NCBI GenBank assembly: GCA_016707115.1
Contig: JADJIH010000025.1
Span: 1 to 62,711, forward strand
Direction of reading: 5' to 3'
DNA: 62,711 bases
Source: Ignavibacteriales bacterium
GTDB taxonomy: Bacteria; Bacteroidota; Ignavibacteria; Ignavibacteriales; Ignavibacteriaceae
Positions 47,378 to 56,952 of the stretch are shown in pieces; the stretch's first letter is position 1, and the number at the start of each line of letters is the position of its first letter. The position numbers were made by a program, and so were the translations under genes. The notes beneath the pieces are model-generated. The model saw only the letters and a program-made list of their open reading frames with translations. It did not search any database and was not told the DNA's origin.

Positions 47378-47743
47378 CTACTTCTCATCATATTCAACAC
47401 TTTTTAAATAATGACCTGGATCCATGTTTCTTAACATAACCGGATTTGTAGTAAAATTTTTTTCTTCACCCGGTTCTAGTTTATCAATACTTGCTTTGGA
47501 TGGTTGAGCATCAATCAAATATGTTACAATAATGTTATTTAATGTTTCATCACTAATGTTTTTTACCGTTCCGGCATAGTGGGAAAAATCTCTTGCTTGA
47601 AGCGCTGGTGCGTCAATATCCACTGACTCTCTCACTTTGCTATAAGATGCATTTATTTCCACAACCTCTTTTTCTTTTAGAAAATTATCGTAAGCAAAAT
47701 AACCCGCGGCAATTAATAGAATGAAAACCAAAAATTTTTTCAT
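47378..47743 (-). CDS. Small anchored FxLYD-like protein
   Basis: A 121-residue protein with an N-terminal hydrophobic signal or anchor (FLVFILLIAAGYFAYDNFL). The rest (HYAGTVKNISDETLNNIIVTYLIDAQPSKASIDKLEPGEEKNFTTNPVMLRNMDPGHYLKSVEYDEK) has the strand order and the VKNISDETLNNI motif of FxLYD/DUF3426-like domains that face the periplasm. Function unknown. Start MKKFLVF follows GGAGAG. Confidence 0.65.
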   Translation of the reverse strand: MKKFLVFILLIAAGYFAYDNFLKEKEVVEINASYSKVRESVDIDAPALQARDFSHYAGTVKNISDETLNNIIVTYLIDAQPSKASIDKLEPGEEKNFTTNPVMLRNMDPGHYLKSVEYDEK

Positions 47744-48430
47744 AATCTCTCCTTTGGCTGATTTAATGATTTACAATACTTGGCAACCATTTGCCAAATT
47801 TACTAAGCACTTTTGAAAAAAAAGCACACCATTATCAACAATCTATTATTAGACTCAAAAATGCATAATAGCGCAATTTTTACGGTTAGAGTACCTGCTT
47901 TCTGCAAATTATTACTCTTGTCGCAGCGAAGAGTAACTGAATAAGGTGTTCTTTGGAGACCATTTTTTATAGAAAACCTAGCATCGGATAATGAGACCGG
48001 AATTAGCATCTGGCAATCAGAGATGTTTATCGAAACAATATAAACACTTATACATCTTGGGGCTGCCAACTAAAACGATTCAGCGAACTTATAAGAGATG
48101 AGAACTGATTTCTTAATCTAAAGTCGATCAATCCATTGGAGAATAAAGTCTCAGAACCATGTACCATATATCACTTAGCGAATAATAATAATCAAAAAAT
48201 TCCTGCTCAAAATGTGGCAGGGATTCTTATTTGCTTCATTTCCAAACAGATCATTTTGGTTGTTTGTAACCATCTAAATTTAATTTTATTCAACAATCTT
48301 CAATTTATTAACTATTTTAAGACAATTTGTATCTGGCCTTGTATTTGTATTGAGCTCTTTAAAATATTTATAAACTACAATTGGTAATAAAATGATGCAG
48401 GGAATCCAAACGGCTTACGAAGGAGTAAAA
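47744..48430. other. Long intergenic region without a clear gene
   Basis: This 687-base stretch has short reading frames on both strands (47803-48069 minus, 48136-48387 plus), but neither has a start signal or recognisable sequence. It may contain decayed remnants or an unrecognised RNA. I find no tmRNA, RNase P or riboswitch signature by eye. The AAGGAG at 48419-48424 belongs to the STAS gene. Confidence 0.4.
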
Positions 48431-48779
48431 ATGGATTTTGAAGATTTTACAAGAGAAGTCGTGGGAGATGTTTTAATTGAAAAAGTTAACTTTTCCAGAG
48501 CTACTTTTAAAGAAGCTCAGGAGTTTAAAGATAGACTTGTTTACGACATACTAATGAACAATGAAAAAGATTATAATAGATCTAAGCAGCTGTGAATATA
48601 TCGATTCTACTTTTCTTGGCGCATTAGTTGTTATTCTTAAGAAAATGGCTGAGCGCAGTGGAGAGATTAAATATGTCATTCCACAACCTTCGGCTTTATA
48701 TCTATTTAAGATTACTGGTTTATATGGTGTACTTAATCTATATAGAAACAGAGAAGAAGCAATAAGTAGTTTTGCTTAG
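48431..48779 (+). CDS. STAS-domain anti-sigma antagonist, one frameshift
   Basis: The ATG at 48431 after AAGGAG opens MDFEDFTREVVGDVLIEKVNFSRATFKEAQEFKDRLVY; a lost A near 48565 shifts the frame into KKIIIDLSSCEYIDSTFLGALVVILKKMAERSGEIKYV. The core phrase IDLSSCEYIDSTFLGALV is the STAS (SpoIIAA/RsbV) signature, with the serine before TFLG as the usual phosphorylation site. Such proteins release a sigma factor by binding its anti-sigma kinase. No partner kinase is adjacent. About 115 residues, normal for the family. Confidence 0.8.
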
Positions 48780-48827
48780 TTGGTTTCTGATTTTCTGGTT
48801 ATCAAAATAAATAATTACGGGTGCTTT

Positions 48828-48947
48828 ATGGAAACAATAGTTTTATCAATAGTCTTTGTTGTTATAATAAGCTTCTGTTATTCCTTATGGAAAGCTGCTG
48901 TTAATGAAGAGAAAAAGAAGTTAAAAAATTGTTTCATTGATTTGTAA
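48828..48947 (+). CDS. 39-residue membrane peptide
   Basis: A short frame from ATG 48828: METIVLSIVFVVIISFCYS is a single membrane helix, followed by a basic tail (LWKAAVNEEKKKLKNCFIDL). It starts 49 bases after the STAS gene and is followed by a terminator, so it may be the last gene of that unit. A single-pass regulatory peptide is possible; it is too small for certainty. Confidence 0.45.
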   Translation: METIVLSIVFVVIISFCYSLWKAAVNEEKKKLKNCFIDL

Positions 48948-48969
48948 TTTATAACCATTCTATGTTTTG

Positions 48970-48998
48970 GACCGCAGCTAATGCGGTCTTTCTATTTT
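48970..48998 (+). terminator. Intrinsic terminator after STAS unit
   Basis: GACCGCA, loop GCTAA, TGCGGTC and then TTTCTATTTT. Confidence 0.75.
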
Positions 48999-49068
48999 AA
49001 ACCATTTTACTAACAACTTATCTTGCACTAAACTTTGAGAAACTATGGCTTTTCGTTATTTTTACAAC

Positions 49069-49141
49069 GCATCCGTAGCTCAGTTGGTAGAGCAGTAGAC
49101 TCTTAATCTATTGGTCGGGGGTTCGAGTCCCCCCGGGTGTA
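49069..49141 (+). tRNA. tRNA-Lys (anticodon CTT)
   Basis: A complete cloverleaf by eye. Acceptor GCATCCG pairs with CGGGTGT (two wobble pairs). The D arm GCTC/GAGC encloses AGTTGGTA. The anticodon stem GTAGA/TCTAT has the loop CTCTTAA with anticodon CTT, reading AAG (Lys). The T arm GGGGG/CCCCC encloses TTCGAGT. The 3' base is A; CCA is not encoded. It is the only tRNA in the window. Confidence 0.95.
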
Positions 49142-49176
49142 CTGATAAGAAAGTTTAACAGCTTTTATGTAAAAAT

Positions 49177-49200
49177 ACCCTCTTAAAATGAGGGTTTTTA
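49177..49200 (+). terminator. Terminator downstream of tRNA-Lys
   Basis: ACCCTC, loop TTAAAAT, GAGGGT and then TTTT, 36 bases after the tRNA. It would end the tRNA transcript. Confidence 0.75.
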
Positions 49201-49275
49201 CTTTTAAATCAACTTTTTTAATTGCACAGGTTTTGAAAGACTAAATATCACCTGTTCTTATATTTATCGGAGAAA

Positions 49276-50201
49276 ATGATTTTGAAAACAATTTTTTATA
49301 CAATTTCAGTTATAACAATATTTGCTCTTTCTGTTCAAGCGCAGAATTATGAAGATACTTTAATGATCTATGGCCGTAATAGATTTTACAAAACACATCT
49401 GCCATTAGGATATAATTTACAAAAACAATATCCGGTAGTTTTTTGTTTTCATGGCGGATTAGAAATCCGGATTTGACCGAAAAACAAACTGGTTTTTCTA
49501 AAAAAGCAGACGAAGAAGGATTTATAGTTGTATATCCCTATGGTACTGGTTCATTTGATAAAAAACTTTTAACATGGAATACCTGGGATTGCTGCGGATA
49601 TGCAGACAAGAAAAATATTAACGATGTTGATTTTATAAAAGCAGTTCTGGCAGAAATAAAGTCTAAACATAGTATTGATGAGAAGAAAATTTATGCCGCT
49701 GGTTTATCAAACGGCGGAATGATGTGCTATCTCCTAGCTTGCGAATTGCCAGAATACTTTGCCTCGGTTGCACCTGTTGCGGCAACAATGTTTGATACTG
49801 TTTCTTGCAATTTCAACGCTGAGGTTTCATTAATAATTTTCAATAGCCTTAATGATCAACACATTCCTTACGACGGTGGAATTGGTGATGAGTCTTTAGT
49901 TGATGTTGAAAAACTTCCTGTTGAAACAGTTGTTAGCTTGTGGGTAAATAAATATAACGCCATTCTTATGAGCAAATCTGAAAGTTCTTTTTTTCATAAA
50001 ACCAATTACAAAAACAATAATGGAACTGAAATAGTTTTATATAAAATGCTTAGCGGCGGACACTCGTGGCCGGGCGGAGAGAAAATCAGAAAGTTTGGTG
50101 ATGCCCCGGTTAAAAGTGTTTCTGCAACAGATCTGATTTGGGAATTTTTTAAGAATAATCCGAAAACACTAAACATCAAGCAAAGCCATTCCGCCTTCTG
50201 A
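49276..50201 (+). CDS. PHB depolymerase/feruloyl esterase-like hydrolase, one frameshift
   Basis: An alpha/beta hydrolase of the LpqC/Esterase_PHB type. ATG 49276 opens a signal peptide (FYTISVITIFALSVQAQ) and LPLGYNLQKQYPVVFCFHGG, the oxyanion-region HGG. One lost base near 49460 shifts the frame; RNPDLTEKQTGFSKKADEEGFIVVYPYGTG follows, then the nucleophile elbow AAGLSNGGMMCYLLACELPEYF (GLSNGG), CCG within WDCCGYADK, and the histidine in GGHSWPGGEK. About 308 residues. Expected to be exported and to cleave polyester or aryl-ester bonds. Its last 33 bases overlap the convergent sdaA gene. Confidence 0.8.
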
Positions 50202-51362
50202 TGTTTCTTTGTAAATGCTTGGCAAATCATGCCCTGTTTGATTCATGGTTTTAACAATCTTATCAAACGATACTAAATGTCTTCCGTCAGATAACAAGGC
50301 AAAGGTTGAAGTGTTTAATGCCCGTTCTGCTGCAAATGCATTTCTTTCTATACAAGGAACCTGAACCAGTCCATTAATTGGATCACAAGTTAAACCAAGA
50401 TGGTGTTCGATTCCCATTTCTGCCGCATACTCAATTTGATATGGAGTTCCGCCAAGTAATTGTGTGGCTGCCGCAGAAGCCATCACTCATCCCCGTTCCG
50501 ATTTCTCCTGGCATCCAACCTTTGCTCCTGAAATTGATGCATTTTCTTTAACAATATTTCCTACTAATCCCGCAGTTGCTAACGCCCGTAAAATTTTATC
50601 ATCCGAAAAAGTAAAACTATCTTGCAGATATTTTAAAACAGCAGGAACAACCCCGCTTGAGCCACCGGTTGGTGCAGTAACAATTTTCCCACCGGAAGCA
50701 TTTTCTTCTGTGACAGCAAGGGCATAAGAAAATATTAAAGTTTTTCTTTAAGTGATCCGCTAAAATTTTTGCACGAACAAAGTATGATGATGCTTTTCTA
50801 GCTAAACCTAATCCGCCGGGTAATATTCCTTCGCTATCAATTCCACGTTTGATTGAATCCTGCATAGATTGACCAGGCTTCACGCAGATGATCATATATT
50901 TCTTTTCCTTCTGTTAATTCTACATACTCCCAAAATGATCTACCGGATTTTTTTTGACCAGCTGATTAGATCTTTCATTGTGGTTAAATCATAAACCCTG
51001 TTTTCGTTTTCATCACTTTCAAAGTCAGTTATCTTTCCGCCGCCCACGCTGTAAACAGTCCATTCATCTAAAAGTTTTTTATCTACATCAAACGCTTCAA
51101 TCTTTAAGGCATTGGGGTGTTTTGTTAAAAATGTTTCAGGGCGCCATTCAATCGTTAGTTCCTGCGGATGAAGTGCTTGAGTAAGAGCAACATCTGTAAG
51201 ATGTCCTTTGCCCGTTGATGCTAAACTGCCAAATAGAGTTACTTTAAAACTTCTGGCTGTTGGGTGTTTTGATTTAAAAATTTCAGCAGCTTTTTTCGGT
51301 CCCATTGTATGGCTGCTTGATGGACCATTACCAATTCTAAAAATTTCTTTTATTGATTCCAT
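50169..51362 (-). CDS. sdaA: L-serine ammonia-lyase (serine dehydratase), frameshifted
   Basis: The iron-sulfur serine dehydratase converts L-serine to pyruvate and ammonia. ATG 51362 (MESIKEIFRIGNGPSSSHTMGPKKAAEIF) matches the family start; an upstream ATG is rejected. The beta-domain part runs intact to about 50940. Later pieces in other frames restore SMQDSIKRGIDSEGILPGGLGLARKA, SGGKIVTAPTGGSSGVVPAVL, GAKVGCQ (first Cys), then an open end with LTCDPINGLVQVPCIERNAF (two more cluster cysteines). About 395 residues after correction, with four or more indels. All the key residues are present, so the gene is probably functional. Confidence 0.85.
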
Positions 51363-51465
51363 TGTCTGTAACTCTTCATTGTTGTATACCAAAGTTACGA
51401 AGTTTGCTGGCAAAAATATTAATCAATATGTAGTAATTGTATCCTTTGCGTTTAATTTTAGAACA

Positions 51466-51494
51466 GAAAAGGGACACTCTAATCAAGTGTCCTT
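51466..51494 (-). terminator. Terminator of the DUF5666 gene
   Basis: On the minus strand: AAGGACACT, loop TGATTAG, AGTGTCCCT and then TTTTC. It lies 16 bases after the stop codon at 51510. Confidence 0.75.
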
Positions 51495-51509
51495 AAAAAC
51501 AACTAATTA

Positions 51510-53479
51510 TTATTTGAGAAGCATCATTTTTCTAACCTGTACTTGATTACCGCTCTCTAATCTGTATATATAGAAACCTGAGCTTAAGCCATCGGCATTA
51601 AAGTTTATGTTATGAGTCCCTCTGGTCAAATTTTTATTTATCAAGGTTGCCATTTCTTCACCAATTGCATTGAACACTTTTAATGTTACAAACTGATCAG
51701 TCTGGATTGAGAATGATATTGTTGTTGATGGATTGAATGGATTTGGATAATTCTGTTCGAGAACAAACATATCAACTGTAACCGGTGATTCTTCAATACT
51801 TGTTGGCGAGCTTAATTTTGATTGAATCTGTAATGCTGTTTTGTTTGATGAAGCATCTACTGCAGCCCAAACAATAACTGCTGACCAGATATTAACTGAC
51901 TTGCATTGATAACATTGTATGGTTGTTATCTATTGCAATCGTTTGGTTGTTGATAACATAGTTACCTGTTGGAAGCTGTATTGCAGAACCGTTTACGATT
52001 CCGCTAAAGCCATTAACTTTAGAGAAGTTCATTCCGTCTTCAATTTTAATTCGTAGAGCCAACAAAGTGCTGTCTAAATTACGGATCATCTAACTTCAAT
52101 AAACTGATCCACGCTTAAATCACTAAACCCAATTGTCTGATTTGCATGATTTAGATAAACAGTATTCTCATTAACAAAAACACCAGGCCATTTAATTCTA
52201 TACTGTTAATATTTATTGCTGTAACTCTTCCAAAGATTTCTATGTCTTCATTACCTTCAATCTTAATTCTTAAAGCTTTGGCTGTTTGATGTTCCGGATT
52301 TTGTTCCTTTTACTTCAACAAGCCGCCCCTAATAGCAATGAAGAGTAAGAAATTGGATTGTTCAAGTGATCAAGAACCTCTGTTGTGTGTCTATAGAGAA
52401 TGTAATTCCACCGACTACAAGAGAGACTTCTGTTAATTCTGTGATGTTTCCTTTTAATTCAATTTCGTTTCTAACAAATCTTCAATTTGAATTCTGCTTG
52501 CATAATATGAACCATCTTGCTTTTAAACCCATTTACTTCAACCCCACATTCCAACAACTAAGGATGAAATTGCAACCGGCATTCTGTTATCATCAAGAAA
52601 AACAGTATTAGAATCTGTAACAAAAGTTATTCCGTTTATTGTTACGTCTGATCCAAGAATGCTTTCTATTTGTGCAGTAAACTCAATTTCATTTCGGGCA
52701 TATCCTCTCAAGTTTTATTCTTGCAACAAGATATGAGTTATCAAGCTGCTTGTAAGCTTTAACTTCAACTCTGTCACCGAGGTTCAAATCACTAAAATAG
52801 ATTGGCATTCTATCGTGATTTAGAATTACTGTTTGTGCATCAACAAAAACTCATATTGGCCAAGAACAATACCATTTGCGTTTTGTTGTCTATAAGAGCT
52901 GTTATTTCCAATTCACCATTATGTTGATTATGATCATCTTCTGTCTTACACTCTTGTTGCAAGCAGATCGCCGTTTGTTTGCAGTTCAGCTTTTACTTCC
53001 AAAAAGAAGTCCTACTGCAATTTGTTCAATGAAAATGTGTTTCCGTTTCTGCCTCTGTATTCGGTGTTAGCATCAACATAAAATGTGCTGCCGTTAACAA
53101 CAAAAGAAACTGTACCAACCTCTGTAATATATCCTGTTAATTCAACTTCATTTCATTGTTCAACCCGTCTTCAGATTCAACTCTTGAAGCTAGAAAAGTA
53201 CCATTGCCATTATTATCAGCTTGTACTTCTACAAGATCGTTTAACTGGAAAAAAGAAAAAGTTACAGTAGTATTGCTTGGACCGCGAAATTCGGTGCTTC
53301 CATCAACATAAATTGTATAACCTTGTACAATCAAATAATCAGAACCAGTTCTGTTATGTTGCCGATTACTTCTAGATCATATCGCTAATAAGTTTATGCT
53401 GCCTATAAGCCTCAGTGGTATTAGAAAACTTACTAACGTTTAGCAAAGTAAATCTGGAAAGTGTTAGCTGTGTTTTCAT
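51510..53479 (-). CDS. DUF5666-repeat T9SS cargo protein, heavily frameshifted
   Basis: Read from an ATG near 53479, the minus strand yields repeated modules in changing frames. Units like DYLIVQGYTIYVDGSTEFRGPSN, VSFVVNGSTFYVDANTEYRGRNGNTFS, and VEVQADNNGNGTFLASRVESEDG with VEVKAYKQLDNSYLVARIKLED alternate at about 80-residue spacing; these are DUF5666-type beta modules. At least six repeats can be followed between 51840 and 53400. The C-terminal 86 residues are open: MFVLEQNYPNPFNPSTTISFS, GTHNINFNADGLSSGFYIYRLESGN and RKMMLLK, a T9SS type A sorting domain. The signal peptide is not clear because of indels near the 5' end. A repeat-rich cell-surface protein. Confidence 0.6.
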
Positions 53480-53732
53480 TGTGTACTCTTTTTATATTGT
53501 GTTTGTGTTTATTGGATGAACTTTATTTTAATCTTCCCATTTACCGAACAAGTGTGTGTCTTAACATTAAAGTGACATGTGATTTGATTTTTAAATAATC
53601 CTTGTGAAACAAATCAAAGCTGATTGTTATTAGTGCGGGATTGAATATCTATGAAAGAAGTTTAAAAATCGAAACTAATTATCGTTTCGGTTTTTATAAA
53701 AGAGGATGAAGTATAATTGTTTTATTAAAGAT

Positions 53733-55321
53733 TTATTTCATCAAAGCAATTTTTTGTGATAGACGTATTGAGTTTGCCTCTAATGAAACGATGTAAATTC
53801 CTGAGGCAAAACCGCTGGCATTAAAACTCACTTCGTTTATGCCAGATGAAAATATTTGATTGCTAATTTCTGCAATTTCTTCTCCTAATAAATTATAAAC
53901 CCTAATGTTTTACAATTTGTGGTAGAGGAAAGCGAAAAGAAATTGTTGTAGTGGATTAAATGGATTCGGATAATTTGGATATAATTTTATTTCTTTCGGA
54001 ACAAAACCTTCCTCTATTTCAACATCTGTTAATGTGAATTGTATGTTTAATTGATACTGGTTTGGTTTTGCGGACTAATTGTAAATGTGCTGCTAGTCGC
54101 GTTTGGAAAATCAACCTTTTGAGCAACAAGTTGATATGAGCCATAAGGTAAATTACTGATATAAAATCGGCCATCATCTTTTCCAAAGTTGTAAGAATAA
54201 AGCTGGTTGTTGGATAGGGATTTTGCAAATACTGTAATTCCATCAAATTGCTCAGCATCTAAAAACGGCAGCGAAATGTTTCCATATGCTCCACCACCGC
54301 CATAAGAGGAATCTCTTTCCAGATAGAGATTTTTATTTGTTATCGTTTGGTTTACAAAAACTGAGTCCGCATTCTGCCAGAAAATAGATGCTGAGTTTTG
54401 ACTATTAAAATATGTTGGAAGAAAATAATCAGAATATCCCTGAACAAAATAATATGTGCTGTCTTCAACATTAATGTTATAACTTCCATCAGATCTAACA
54501 AAACCAGCATACACGGATGAATCAGAAGCCAATGGATTTTGTTTTAACAATGTTGGCGTATGTGTTCCCTTTCTAATAATTACAACCCCTTTATCTATTG
54601 GAGTTCCATAAACAGAATCAATTACAACTCCCGAAACTGAAAATCCGGTATTGTTTATAACAGGAAGAACCAAATCCACATTAACTGTTTGTCCAGAGTC
54701 AAGAAGAACAGATTGCGCAAAATATGGATCGGGAGTATTCCGGAAAACATTACCCGGTATCCCTCCTTCTCGGCCGCAACGGTATAATCTCCAGTTGGTA
54801 ATTGTATGGTGTAGTTGCCGGAAATATCTGTTAATGTTGAATCGAAAAGATAAATCCCATAATAAAAAAGAAAATTTTTGAATTTGGCAAGGAGTTAATG
54901 CCTCGTCTGATATTATCCCAGAACAAGTTCCAAAATCGTCATCGAAGAAATCGATTTTGATTCTTAAATCTCTGGGACTTTCAGAATCATTACTGTAAAC
55001 CCAAACAGTGTCTGCGGTATCGTTTACTGTAATATTATAAAAATTTGTTAAAGTAATATTTAGTCTATATAGTATCGTCGGGATTTACAGTAATAGGCAA
55101 TTGCGGGATGATTTTCAAAATCTAAAATATAATGGGGTTTTGTTGCAGATAGACTATCTATATAAAGTACTTGGTCTCCGTCATTATATATATATGTATA
55201 ATCAAATCTGCTAAAAACATCTTCAAACTTAACATTTCTTGGCTCAATCTTAATATCCGGCTGAGCGATTAAGTTAAAGGTCTGGCTTAGATTAATAAAA
55301 ATGTAAATAATATTTATTCAT
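53733..55321 (-). CDS. T9SS cargo with carboxypeptidase-regulatory-like domains, frameshifted
   Basis: The N-terminus near 55321 gives QTFNLIAQPDIKIEPRNVKFEDVF and FDYTYIYNDGDQVLYIDSLSATKPHYILDFENHP, an Ig-like domain of the DUF1573/ASH kind. Around 54850-54650 a carboxypeptidase-regulatory-like unit occurs (QLPTGDYTVAAEKEGY), and the open part adds two more (GFSVSGVVIDSVYGTPIDKGVVIIRKG and FYISNLPYGSYQLVAQKVDF). A T9SS sorting end follows (IKLYPNYPNPFNP in broken frames; FNASGFASGIYIVSLEANS; IALMK). About 525 residues. Its 5' end is 34 bases from the divergent sigma-factor gene, so their promoters overlap. Confidence 0.6.
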
Positions 55322-55354
55322 AGTCACGAGTTTATTTATTTTAGTACTAATAAT

Positions 55355-55941
55355 ATGAATTTAGTGACAAAATAAAGAGAGAAAAATCGACTTTTTAAAT
55401 TTATCAAAATCAGAACTCGATTCGCTTCTTTTATCTTCAAAGATGGGGATTCTAATGCCTTTAATAAAATTTCAGGTTACGTGAGAGAAATTTCTTATTC
55501 TTATTTTCTATCCAAACATCACGCACATAAAATAACAAACAAAGATGATGTAGACGATTTGCTTCAAATGTATATATCGCTTTTGCGGAGCAATATCACA
55601 AAATTGAGGCTATTGAAAACTGGCTTAGCAGAGTGTTTTTTTTTAACTTTTGTAAGATGGTATAAACAAAATAACCAGCGACAAACTATTGAATTAAATG
55701 AAGAGATAACCGCAGATGATTCAAATCTCAGGACTGATGAAGGATTTGACGTAAATGCTATTTTGAAAATTCTGGATACTTTAAGTGATGAGAAAAGCAG
55801 GAAATTGTTAAACTAAGGTTTTGGGGTGATTTGAAGTTTTCTGAAATTGCTGGAAGACTTAATAAAAACGAAGCAATAAAGAAAATGTTTTATCGTACAA
55901 TTGAAGAATTAAAAAAAAATTCGAATAATGTCACCTTTTAA
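55355..55941 (+). CDS. Sigma-70/ECF-type RNA polymerase sigma factor, frameshifted
   Basis: Restored sequence: NLSKSELDSLLLSSKDGDSNAFNKISGYVREISYSYF with KITNKDDVDDLLQ (region 2), then IEAIENWLSRVFFLTFVRWYKQNN, a linker with NEEITADDSNLRTDEGF, and region 4: ILKILDTLSDEKQEIVKLRFWGDLKFSEIAGRLNKNEAAIKKMFYRTIEELKKN. This is the two-domain ECF layout of about 190 residues. Indels lie near 55436, 55570, 55630 and 55800. The start is approximate. The next gene, after 47 bases, has anti-sigma features, so the pair is expected to control nearby or surface-stress genes. Confidence 0.75.
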
Positions 55942-55988
55942 CAATTAAGATTACTAATGATTAAGAAGGATAAAAAGGCATTTATAAA

Positions 55989-56917
55989 ATGAATGATTTT
56001 GAAAAGATAATTGAACTTTTAGATAAAAATTTTAATCACAGAAGAGAAAATGTTCTGAACGAGATGATAAAAAAAGATCCAGAAGCAAGAAAAATAAGCA
56101 ATGCGTATTTTCAATTAAAAACTTCATTAAAGAGAAATGAACACATTGATGAAGAGTTAATGGGCGAATATGTTTTGTATAAAAATAATCTTCCTCCGAA
56201 AGATTAATAATACTCTCTCAAAAACAGTTGAAGACCATACTAGAAAATGTGATGCGAAAATCTATTTAAAGAATTAAATGCAGAATATTGAGATATTGAT
56301 TCGTTTGCTAAGCCAATCAGTTTTGGATCAGGTAAGAAGAAAAAACAATCTAACAATTTTTCTTATTTAATAAATTTTAGTGCAGCAAAATATGCTTTTG
56401 CTTCAATAGCTGCAGTTGTTGTTTGTATTTGAGGATTGTTTGCGGTTTCTTCATTTATTACTCCTGATTATAAAAATCTTTTCTGGATGGTGAGGATTTT
56501 TATACTACAAGAGGAAGAACATCAGAATTATTTCAACGCGGATTAGATGCAATTGATAGAAAAGATTACACCTCAGCAATACAATATCTAAATGATGATG
56601 TAAAAAAAAATCAAGGTGATGAATCGGTGTTTTATACCCACTTTATTCTGGGAATTACTTATGTAAATAAAGCTGAAAACGATTTTGTGGGTCTCTTTAA
56701 ATCGTTTAGCAAAGAAGATGTACAAAAAAAGGAATTGCAGATTTTGAAAAATCGATCAAATTGAATAACAGCGGTAAGTTTGATAATCTTAAACTTGATG
56801 CGCACTATTTTATGGAAAATCTTATTTAATGATTAATGATAACGCTTCCGCAAGAGAGCATTTTGCAATTGGCCGTTGATGGCAGGAAGTTATTATAAAA
56901 ACGCTGAAGACCGATAA
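55989..56917 (+). CDS. Predicted anti-sigma factor with TPR-like C-terminus, frameshifted
   Basis: ATG 55989 opens a helical N-terminus (MNDFEKIIELLDKNFNHRRENVLNEMIKKDPEARKI, DEELMGEYVLYKNNL) of the sort that binds sigma factors. In other frames come a short linker (AKPISFGSGKKKKQSNNFSYL), one membrane helix (YAFASIAAVVVCI, GLFAVSSFI), and an outer part with TPR pattern (ELFQRGLDAIDRKDYTSAIQYLNDDVKKNQGDESVFYTHFILGITYVNKAE, then GIADFEKSIKLNN). This is the standard anti-sigma layout: inner sigma-binding part, helix, outer sensor. The outer sensor being TPR-like hints at contact with the following TPR-CHAT protein. At least five indels. Confidence 0.6.
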
Positions 56918-56952
56918 TAAAGTTTTATAATCTTGTTTTGATAAGATCAAAC

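Noticed and set aside
47800..48140. tmRNA or other known structured RNA
   Set aside because: A GGGGCTG start at about 48058 was checked, but the alanine-tRNA-like ends and tag reading frame are missing.
47803..48387. Two small genes in the long gap
   Set aside because: Neither frame has a ribosome site or protein-like sequence, and both have low-complexity composition typical of chance frames.
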